From: Calamus simplicifolius
Lineage: Eukaryota > Streptophyta > Magnoliopsida > Arecales > Arecaceae
Direction: 5' to 3'
NCBI GenBank assembly: GCA_900491605.1
Contig: UESW01005000.1
Span: 459,830-523,829, forward strand
DNA length: 64,000 bases
Below are positions 45,721 to 55,156 of this stretch, piece by piece (the stretch's first letter is position 1; each line of letters starts with the position of its first letter). A model generated the notes under the pieces. The model made no database searches and was not told the DNA's origin. It saw nothing but the letters and a program-made list of their open reading frames with translations. The position numbers and the translations under genes are program-made.

Positions 45721-48700
45721 GTTAAGAAGAGATCCTGCCAAATACTGTCGCTACTATAGGGAGCATGGTCATGACACCGAAGAATGCTGGCAGCTGAAGA
45801 ATGAAATAGAGAGATTGATCCGGCGGGGACGGCTGGATCAGTTCAAGAGGGCGCCCGAGCCGCAGCAACAAGGAGGTGACCGCCAGCCTGAGCTCCCACA
45901 ACTTCCTCCTCCGCCCAATCCGCCCGTGATTGGCCGCATCAACATGATTGAAGAGGCCGACAGATCGAGCCCCAGGGGCAGCAAAGATGAACTGGCACCA
46001 AAAAAGGCAAGGACAAGCGAACTCTCCTTCTCCGATGACGTTCTTCTGGGAATACAACTCCCCACGATGATGCCCTAGTTGTATCCCTCAATTTGAACAA
46101 TTATGATGTAAGCCGAATCCTCGTTGATAGTGGAAGCTCAGTAAATATTTTGTACCTCGGTGTGTTCGCCAGGATGAAATTGCTCATGGAAAACCTTCGA
46201 GCTGTGGATTCCGTCCTGATGGGATTCACCGACAACGTCATTATCCCGGAAGGGATCGTCACCCTGACGGTCCGCGTGGGAACCCGGCCCCTTGTGACTA
46301 TTGTACAGACCGATTTCCTGGTGACCGACCTCAGATTCCCGTACAACACATATTCGGTAGGCCTGGCTTGATGTCCCTCAAGGCAGTTGTCTCTATCCCG
46401 CATCTGTCTATGAAGTTCCCCACCGAGCGAGGAGTTGGAGTGGTTCGGGAAAGTCAAGCCATGGCTCGGCAATGTTTCGTCATGAGCCTTCAGTCTAGAA
46501 TGCCCGAAGTTGACGAGCTAGACGCTCGCGAAGATTTCGCCGAACAACAGGGAGAACTGGCAGAAGAATTGAAGGAAGTACCATTGGACGAAGCTCAGCC
46601 GACCGAACCACAAGGATCGGATCACTACTCAAAGGAGACTCTCGGCACAAGCTGATTAGATTCCTCCAAAGCAATGCCGACATCTTCGCCTGGACCGCCT
46701 CCGATATGCCAGGAATCAACCCCGAGGTCCTCATCCACCATCTCAATGTGGACGAGAGGCACATGCCTGTTAAACAGAAAAAGAGAAGCTTCGCCCCAGA
46801 ACGGCAAAAAGCCATTGAAGAAGAGGTCGACAAGCTCATAAAGGCCAACTTCGTCCGAGAGGTAAATTACCCAAACTGGCTGTCAAATGTCGTCATGGTG
46901 AAAAAGTCGAACGGCAAATGGAGGATCTGTATCGACTTCACCGACCTCAACAAAGCCTGCCCGAAGGACAGCTTCCCCCTCCCTCGGATCGATCAGCTCG
47001 TGGACGCCACCTCAGGCCACCAAATGCTGACATTCATGGACGCCTATTCCGGCTACAATCAGATCCGAATGGCCCCTGAAGATGAAGAAAAGACTACCTT
47101 CATAACCGACCGAGGTACCTACTGTTATCGTGTTATGCCTTTTGGTCTTAAGAATGCAGGGGCGACCTACCAGCGGCTGGTCAACAAAGTGTTCAAGGAA
47201 CAAATCGGCCGGAACATGGAAGTGTACGTGGACGACATGCTGGTTAAAAGCAAGGAGGCGTCACAGCATGTCGAGGACCTCTCGGAGAGCTTTGCAACGT
47301 TGCGCAAATATGGGATGAAACTCAACCCCGACCAAGTGCGCCTTCGGCGTCAACTCGGGGAAGTTCCTCGGCTTCATGGTCTCCCAGCGAGGTATCGAAG
47401 CTAACCCCNNNNNNNNNNNNNNNNNNNNNNNNNCCAGCGTCAGTTAAAGAGGTCCAACGCCTAACCGGGAGGATAGCGGCCCTTAACCGCTTTGTGGCGC
47501 GGTCGGCCAAGAGATGCCTCCCCTTCTTCAAAACTCCCCGGTCGGCCAAAAACTTCCAGTGGACTCCAGAATGCCAAAGGTTTTTCCAAGATCTCAAGAA
47601 GTACCTCGGCTCGCCCTGCTCCTCAGCAGCCTGACCCCAGGAGAAACTTTATTCTTGTACCTGGCTGTTTCGGAGGGCACGGTCTGCTCGGTGCTGATCA
47701 AGGAAGAAGGCAAGATTCAGAAGCCGATCTACTACGTGAGCAGGCTGCTCCGCGACGCAGAGACGAGGTACAGCAGGATTGAAAAGATGGTGTTGGCCTT
47801 GATTACCTCAGTTCGGAAGCTATGGCCGTATTTCCAAGCACACTCTGTAACGGTCCTAACTGACCAACCCATCAAGACGGTTGTCCCCGTCCCGAGACAT
47901 CGGGAAGAATGACCAAGTGGGCCGTCGAGCTAAGCGAGCATGACATACATTTTCAGCCTCGCCCAGCCATCAAAGCCCAAGTACTGGCCGACTTCCTTCT
48001 CGAGTGTACCATCCCGGAGGACGGTTCTGCCCCAGACTCCCTTGAAGAGCCAAAATCTGGAGCCCGGTGACTCCTCCATGTCGACGGGTCATCCAATGCC
48101 CGTCACTCCGGTGCGGGTCTGGTTCTCACCAGTCCTGAGGGGATGACCTTCGAGTATGGCGTCCGATTCTCCTTCCCGGCGTCCAACAACGAAGCCGAGT
48201 ACGAAGCTCTGTTAGCTGGCCTCCGGATTGCCCACAATCTGAAGGTGGAAAGACTCAACGCCTTCACCGACTCTCAGCTGGTGGCTGGCCATGTTCGGGG
48301 AGAGTTTGAAGCTCGGGAACCAAACATGATTCGATATCTCCAAGAGGTGCGTAACTTGCTTCCCCACTTTTCCGAATTTGAAATTATTTGGATTCCCAGG
48401 TCCGAGAACGCCCGCGCTGACCTACTCTCCCGACTGGCGACCACGGAGACAATGGATGCCGAGCAAAAATTCCACCTGGAGACTCTGGAAAAGCCGAGCA
48501 TCACAGAAGCCGATGGGTGATGCAAGTTGAGGCCGAACCATCCTGGTTCGACCCAATCCTCAAGTTCCTCAAAGAAGGGACGCTTCCGCTCGACCAAGAG
48601 AGGCTAGGAAGCTGAAGCTGCAAGCCACCCACTACGTGCTGATTGACAACCAACTGTACAAGCGGTCATTCTCCATGCCCCTGCTTAGATGCCTTCGCCC

Positions 48701-49775
48701 GTCAGAAGCGGACTACGCTCTGCGCGAGGTACATGAAGGGATTTGCGGCAACCATTTGGGAAGCCGGTCCCTCTGCCATAAAGTGCTGCGACAGGGCTAT
48801 TACTGGCCGACTATGCAGAGAGACGCGGACGGTCTGGTCCGCGCCTGCGACCCCTGCCAAAGACACTCGAACATCTAGAGACTCCCTTCCGCCAAGCTAG
48901 TTTCTATATCCTCCGCTTGGCCCTTTGCCAAGTGGGGGATGGACATCCTTGGCCCATTCCCGCTTGCAACGGGACAGCGAAAATTCCTGTTTGTCGCCAT
49001 TGACTACTTCACCAAATGGGTTGAAGCGGAAGCGGTCGCACAAATTACCGAGGCACGGGCCCGAGACTTTGTGTGGAGGTCCATCATCTGCCGATTCGGC
49101 CTACCCCACACTATAATCACCGATAATGGCAAGCAGTTCGACAACTCCAAATTTCGTCAGTTCTGCGAGGAGCACGGGATCCGACATCACCTCACTTCGG
49201 TCGGACACCCGCAAGCCAACGGGGCGGCCGAGGTGACTAACAGAACCCTCCTCCAGGGAATTAAAGCTCGCCTCTCCAGAGCCCAAGGCAGGTGGGCAGA
49301 TGAGCTACACCATGTTTTATGGGCCTACCGCACAACCCCAAGAATCCCAACAGGCGAGACCCCGTACCGAATGGCTTTCGGCACAGAGGCTGTTATCCCT
49401 GTGGAAGTCGGCCTCCCTTCACTACGGGTGGAGAGCTACTCGGAGGAGGCTAGAAACGAACAACTCCGCACCAACCTCGACCTGATAGAAGAAATCAGAG
49501 AAAAGGCTCGGATTAGAACGGCTGCCTACCAACAAAGGGTGGCCCACTACCACGCCTCCAGAGTTAAGGGGAAGACTTTCCTGCCCGGCGACCTTGTCCT
49601 CCGAAAGGCCTCTGTTTCCAAACCGCTGGAACATGGAAAGCTGGCGCCGAACTGGGAAGGCCCGTACCAGGTAGCAGAGATTATTGGACCAGGGACCTAC
49701 AAGCTGCAGGATCAGGATGGGAAGCCCATTCCCCGGACTTGGAACGCGGATAACCTTCGCAAATATTATCAGTAG
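45721..49775 (+). pseudogene. gag(3')-pol polyprotein, second copy, heavily frameshifted
   Basis: Same domain order as 31421-35491: zinc knuckle (about 45742-45800), protease DSG (46126-46134), RT with YVDDM (47225-47239), RNase H, archaeal-type RNase H, HHCC finger, integrase. The frame changes at least seven times (for example near 46070, 46350, 46600, 47330, 48070, 48510), a TGA replaces Trp just before the second RNase H, and a 25-base N gap lies at 47409-47433. The integrase core to the end (48939-49775, 278 codons) is open. Non-functional as it stands. Confidence 0.85.
47409..47433. other. assembly gap (25 N)
   Basis: A run of N inside the RT/RNase H connection of the second pol copy. 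The first copy has about 35 nt at the equivalent place (near 33116-33150). Confidence 0.95.
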
Positions 49776-49929
49776 GGTATGTCCTCTTTGAATTCATTTT
49801 TTGCATGTCTCACTGCACGTTCTTGCTTATCTGTTTCCTCAAAACCTGTCGCATGAGTCATTATGCACCATGTTGTTATGAATTGCAAGAAGAAACAGAT
49901 ACTGCTTACCAATCCTCGGCACAACCGAG

Positions 49930-51040
49930 CTGCCTGTCTGAACAGGAATCTCCGAACCTTGGCAGGGCCAAGTAAAATATTTCTCCGAACCTCGGCAGGG
50001 CCGAGCAACAAATCTTCGAACCTTGGCAGGGCCAAGTAAAATATTTCTCCGAACCTCGGCAGGGCCGAGCAACAAATCTCCGAACCTTGGCAGGACCAAG
50101 TAAAATATTTCTCCGAACCTCGGCAGGGCCGAGCAACAAATCTCCGAACCTTGGCAGGGCCAAGTAAAATATTTCTCCGAACCTCGGCAGGGCCGAGCAA
50201 CAAATCTCCGAACCTTGGCAGGGCCAAGTAAAATATTTCTCCGAACCTCGGCAGGGTCGAGCAACAAATCTCCGAACCTTGGCAGGGCCAAGTAAAATAT
50301 TTCTCCGAACCTCGGCGGGGCCGAGCAACAAATCTCCGAACCTTGGCAGGGCCAAGTAAAATATTTCTCCGAACCTCAGCGGGGCCAAACAACAAATCTC
50401 CGAACCTTGGCAGGGCCAAGTAAAATATTTCTCCGAACCTCGGCAGGGCCGAGCAACAAATCTCCGAACCTTGGCAGGGCCAAGTAAAATATTTCTCCGA
50501 ACCTCGGCAGGGCCGAGCAACAAATCTCCGAACCTTGGCAGGGCCAAGTAAAATATTTCTCCGAACCTCGGCAGGGCCGAGCAACAAATCTCCGAACCTT
50601 GGCAGGGCCAAGTAAAATATTTCTCCGAACCTCGGCGGGGCCGAGCAACAAATCTCCGAACCTTGGCAGGGCCAAGTAAAATATTTCTCCGAACCTCGGC
50701 AGGGCCGAGCAACAAATCTCCGAACCTTGGCAGGGCCAAGTAAAATATTTCTCCGAACCTCGGCAGGGCCGAGCAACAAATCTCCGAACCTTGGTAGGGC
50801 CAAGTAAAATATTTCTCCGAACCTCGGCAGGGCCGAGCAACAAATCTCCGAACCTTGGCAGGGCCAAGTAAAATATTTCTCCGAACCTCGGCGGGGCCGA
50901 GCAACAAATCTCCGAACCTTGGCAGGGCCAAGTAAAATATTTCTCTGAACCTCGGCAGGGCCGAGCAACAAATCTCCGAACCTTGGCAGGGCCAAGTAAA
51001 ATATTCTCCGAACCTCGGCAGGGCCGAGCAACGAATCCGC
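49930..51040 (+). repeat. 64-bp array, covarying dyads (second copy)
   Basis: About 17 units equivalent to 35650-36370, but nearly every unit has one extra T (ATATTTCT for ATATTCT), so the period is 64 bp. The last unit near 51000 has the 63-bp form. The 64-bp period makes 290-420 codon minus-strand frames that cycle through three phases; they are artefacts. Confidence 0.9.
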
Positions 51041-51524
51041 TGGGCCATGTCAAGGCCAGGTAAGAGTCATTCGGACTAAAACCCCAGCGAAAAAGCCGAA
51101 GTATATAGGCCTCGACCAAAGCCGAATGGCCCCCAAATAGTCCCCGAAGGACTTTGTCCGGTTTAAAAAGCGAGCGCGTTAAACAAAAACCGTCGATGCA
51201 CAAAAAGAAGCCACCATTGGCAAAACCCCCTCTTGAGGCCGTTGAGCCCCGCACAATCGGCCGAGAGCCCCGAGCAGAGCTAGACGATTTCCCTCTCTGC
51301 TACTGAAAATCTTTTGGGTGACACCCCTATAACCCGTCGTTCAAAGAGCCTATATCAGCGCGCAAAAAACGACGGGGCCGCGCCAACCCCCTGATTCATC
51401 ACACGGGTCAAGGCCGTAAACTCTTAAAGAAAGGGACTTCAAAAAATGAGACCCCCCTTTCATTCATAAAGAGGAGGACTACAAAGAGGCGGTAAAAAGC
51501 AAAAACAAGAGGGGAGGCCCCGAA
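51041..51524. other. spacer between array and aC, second copy
   Basis: Homologous to 36371-36835. No gene seen. TTTATGAATGAAAG on the minus strand (about 51458-51472) is a possible weak poly(A) region for aC. Confidence 0.45.
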
Positions 51525-51827
51525 TCAGAATTCGGAGTCACTCCCGGAGGCTAACAGCTCCTCCAGGCGCTCCGTCAGGTCAGCCACTTGCTGACGCAGG
51601 GACGCAATCTCCTCCCTCTGCCAGTCCATCAACCGGCGTGAGGCTTCCGCCTCCCTGACCGATACATCCAAATATTCTTCGGCGATCCTCGCGAGCTGCT
51701 CATTATTCGCGAAGGCCGACGCCAGGCTCTCTCCATCAACCGTGACGGAGGTGCGCCTCCCCTTCGAGCGCGGCGGGCTGTCAAGTGAGGAACGCGACTC
51801 ACCTGATGATCGCGCTGGAGAGGCCAT
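51525..51827 (-). CDS. antisense coiled-coil protein aC (100 aa), intact
   Basis: ATG at 51827, stop at 51527-51525. The N-terminus is Ser/Arg-rich (MASPARSSGESRSSLDSPPR), the middle is ASAFANNEQLARIAEEYLD, and the C-terminus is a leucine-heptad helix (SLRQQVADLTERLEELL) ending in an acidic tail. No known family; a dimerising coiled coil is likely. TATAAATA lies 51 nt upstream. The homologous frame in the first copy has one early stop but otherwise keeps length and sequence, and E3 lacks it. It runs opposite to pol between two dyad arrays. Confidence 0.6.
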   Translation of the reverse strand: MASPARSSGESRSSLDSPPRSKGRRTSVTVDGESLASAFANNEQLARIAEEYLDVSVREAEASRRLMDWQREEIASLRQQVADLTERLEELLASGSDSEF

Positions 51828-51877
51828 TCTTTTTGAGCTTAAAACGAGGAATGGTCAAAAGCGACGCCCCTCGGTCG

Positions 51878-51885
51878 TATTTATA
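51878..51885 (-). promoter_or_regulatory. TATA box of aC, second copy
   Basis: Perfect TATAAATA on the minus strand, 51 nt upstream of the aC ATG. Confidence 0.65.
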
Positions 51886-52299
51886 CTCGCCAGGAGGATA
51901 TCTCTACCGATCACGCCGTAACTGCCGACCCGTAAGAACTCGCCACGCGTCGCCGATTCAATGCTGGCAAAATCCGAGGTATCGCGCCCCATCCCAAGCA
52001 AGATCGATAAGCGCGAGCAGATTGTTCGGGAGTTCCCTAGGCGAACATTTTCCGATATGTCGCCCCTCGCATTAAATGCATTTGGTGCTTCCCCGAGCCG
52101 CTTAACACCGCCCCCTTTTCTCGAAAAACGTGGAAGTCCGGCGCTCGGCCGGTAACTTGCCCCCTCGGGAGGAGTGGCCGCACCAATAAAAGCGTGACAA
52201 TATACCGCCCGTTTCGCTCTAGCGCCCCCTTTATCAAGCGCCGCGTGGACCTAACGCTGTGGCCTACAACGACAGCTGAGTCGCTCCCTTCGAGCCCGA

Positions 52300-53035
52300 A
52301 TCTCCAAACCTCGACAGGGCCGAGCTACAAATTCTCCGAACCTCGGCAAGGCCGAGTTACAAAATCTCCGAACCTCGGCAGGGCCGAGTTACCAAATCTC
52401 CGAACCTCGGCAAGGCCGAGCTACAAAATCTCCGAACCTCGGCAGGGCCGAGTTACCAAATCTCCAAACCTCGGCAAGGCCGAGCTACAAAATCCCCGAA
52501 TCTCGGCAGGGCCGAGCTACCAAATCTCCGAACCTTGACAGGGCCAAGTCAAATGTTCTCCGAACCTCGGTAAGGCCGAGCTACAAAATCCCCGAATCTC
52601 GGCAGGGCCGAGCTACCAAATCTTCGAACCTTGACAGGGCCAAGTCAAATAATCTCCGAACCTCGGCAAGGCCGAACTACAAAATCTCCGAACCTCGGCA
52701 GGGCCGAGTTACCAAATCTCCGAACCTCGGCAAGGCCGAGCTACAAAATCTCCGAACCTCGGCAGGGCCGAGTTACCAAATCTCCAAACCTCGGCAAGGC
52801 CGAGCTACAAAATCTCCGAACCTCGGCAGGGCCGAGTTACCAAATCTCCGAACCTCGGCAAGGCCGAGCTACAAAATCTCCGAATCTCGGCAGGGCCGAG
52901 CTACCAAATCTCCGAACCTTGACAGGGCCAAGTCAAATGTTCTCCGAACCTCGGCAGGGCCGAGCTACAAAATTCTCCGAACCTTGGCAGGGCCAAGTCA
53001 AATGTTTTCGAACCTCAGCAGGGCCGAACGACAGG
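52300..53035 (+). repeat. 32-bp array (CTCGGCAGGGCCGAG), second copy
   Basis: About 22 half-units of 32 bp, mostly CTCGGCAAGGCCGAG or CTCGGCAGGGCCGAG with CTACAAAATCT or TTACCAAATCT; some are CTTGACAGGGCCAAG. Equivalent to 37605-38045 but of different composition and nearly twice as long. Confidence 0.9.
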
Positions 53036-53328
53036 TTCCCTAAACCATGATGGGAAAAAGTATGGGTTCCCCGAACTTCGGTCAAAGCCGACCCACGATA
53101 ATTCGGGCTCCGGCAAAAGCGAAGCACGAAAATATCAGGCTTCCGACCAGAGCAAGGAGCATGTTTCGCTGAACGATCTCTGAACCGCCACACATGAACC
53201 TCAATTAGTTCGAATGGCGTGAGATCCTTGTCTAAAGACGAGCGGAACATATTTATATCCCACAAACAACAATAACTACAAGATCGGCACAAGGAAAGAT
53301 AGAGATTGAGAAGCAGAAAATAACTCTC

Positions 53329-53334
53329 TTTATT
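53329..53334 (-). terminator. poly(A) signal of aB, second copy
   Basis: AATAAA on minus, about 765 nt beyond the TATA box at 54096-54101. Confidence 0.45.
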
Positions 53335-53915
53335 GCTGACCGAGACCAGTTACAAATGCCTCACAGGCGTTACAAGAATATTGAAATGCATAAAATAAAA
53401 GCAAGTACAAAACTCAGGCAACTAGACAGTCATGATCGCATCCAGTCGGTTAGGGCCGATAATTGCCCATCGACACGGACCAATAGTTGCGACTGGCTTC
53501 GGCTAGTATCGATATCCCGGTGACCCAACCGAGATATCTGGATGGCCATCCCAGAAGACCATCCAACCAGGGGACCCCTCGGCGAGCAGGTGGGAAGCCA
53601 GCGGACCTTGGCGTTGGAACGCCCTCCCAAACCGAGCGCGTGCCGCCGCGCCCCGCCAAATCTCAAGGACAAGGAGTCGGCGAGCGGCGCACCTTCACCC
53701 CCTTCCCGTGTGATAAAGGATTCCCCAGGCGGCTGAGCCCAGGAATCCAAATCAGGGAAGGAGGAGAAGTTCAAGCGAGGCATGGGAGGCCCGCATGCAC
53801 TTCCGACCCCGTGTCTCCAAGCAGGAACCGCAGAGATCGCACCGAAAGCACATATGTGCGCTCTCCGTACGATCTCCGTGCCCCCTTTGTGCGCTCTCCA
53901 TATGATCTCCGAGGC

Positions 53916-54035
53916 TCATCCCCTGAGGGTGAGCCATTCTCCAGCTGCTCCCCGGTCGCCCCAGCTGTTCGGCGGCAAGGAGCCCATGAGAGGAAAGCTT
54001 GGTCCTCCTACTTGCAACAAGAGAGAAACGAGCAT
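53916..54035 (-). CDS. antisense small ORF aB (39 aa), second copy
   Basis: ATG at 54035, TGA at 53918-53916. Product begins MLVSLLLQVGGPSFPLMG and contains PPNSWGDRGAAGEWLTL. Same length as the first copy and conserved with E3. A downstream minus-strand frame (53783-53430, 117 codons) is partly conserved with 38886-38557 and may be a second cistron or non-coding transcript sequence. Confidence 0.45.
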   Translation of the reverse strand: MLVSLLLQVGGPSFPLMGSLPPNSWGDRGAAGEWLTLRG

Positions 54036-54095
54036 AACGGAAGCTCTAATGGAAAATACACTTTGGGGATAACCAGATGAGACCCCCTTTTCCTT

Positions 54096-54101
54096 TTTAT
54101 A
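54096..54101 (-). promoter_or_regulatory. TATA box of aB, second copy
   Basis: CCTATAAAAAGG on the minus strand, 61 nt upstream of the ATG. Confidence 0.6.
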
Positions 54102-54539
54102 GGCAGGAAAAACCCGGGATGAGTTATCAGAGCTGAAAGTCCCAAGATTCAAACACCTGGCCTACGCCTCCACGTGGCCCCTCAGGATCGGCGCGGTGCC
54201 CTACTGCGCGCCAAACCCACTGCCTGAGCCATGACGTGTACGAAGATCCCCTCCTGATCCCGAATCACTGTCATCTAATACGGGTGATCACCAGCCAGCG
54301 CCTCGAAAGCTGGCGGGCTCAGAAAATTGTCCTTCGAGAATAGTACCATCCAATAGTAGACGGTTGCGTGCGCATCACGACGAAGTAATCTGCATGGAAA
54401 AAGAGCACCTTCCGGAAGGCTCTGACACAGCTTTATTCCCCCCACTATGCCGTATCATCAATTCTGGTGAAATAAAAACCGAATCACCTACAGAGCAGCA
54501 GGGCGTTGGCAGAATGGTAGAAAGCGCGAAGACCTTTTC

Positions 54540-54968
54540 GCCCGTCGGCCCTAGCCGACCTATTTTGTCCGTCGGCCCCAGCCGACCTATTTTGCTCGTC
54601 GGCCCTAGCCGACCTACCTTGTCTGTCGGCCCCAGCCGACCTATTTTGTCTGTCGGCCCCAGCCGACCTATTTCGTCTGTCGGCCCTAGCCGACCTATTT
54701 TGCCTGTCGGCCACAGCCGACCTATTTCTTCTGTCGGCCTCAGCCGACCTATTTCGTCTGTCGGCCCCAGCCGACCTATTTCGTCTGTCGGCCCCAGCCG
54801 ACCTATTTTGCCTGTCAGCCACAGCCGACCTATTTCGCCTGTCGGTCCCAGCCGACCTATTTTGCCTATCGGCCACAGCCGACCTATTTCGTCTGTCGGC
54901 CCCAGCCGACCTATTTTACCTGTCGGCCCAAGCCGACCTACTGTGCTCGTCGGCCTTAACCGACCTGC
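54540..54968 (+). repeat. 27-bp array with GTCGGC..GCCGAC dyad (second copy)
   Basis: About 16 units with core GTCGGCCCCAGCCGACCTAT. Same family as 39590-39935 with more units. Several units carry GTCGGCCACAGCCGAC or GTCGGCCTCAGCCGAC, so loop bases vary while arms are kept. Confidence 0.9.
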
Positions 54969-55156
54969 TTCAAGTCAACACACTTTCCCCAATCTCGAGA
55001 TAAAGATGATCCAAGAGCATCGGGAGCCACAAGCCGATCGAGGCGAGACTAAGCGACAGCGAAGTCACGCGAGAAAAATGCTCAAGTGAAAACAGGAAGT
55101 TCTTTCACTACGAAACGTTAAACAAATGTTTAAAAGATGAAATACACGAACGGCCC

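Noticed and set aside
49769..51254. Minus-strand frames of 292-420 codons
   Set aside because: They translate the 64-bp array through all three phases; the protein is a three-phase cyclic repeat and no start signal or conservation supports a gene.
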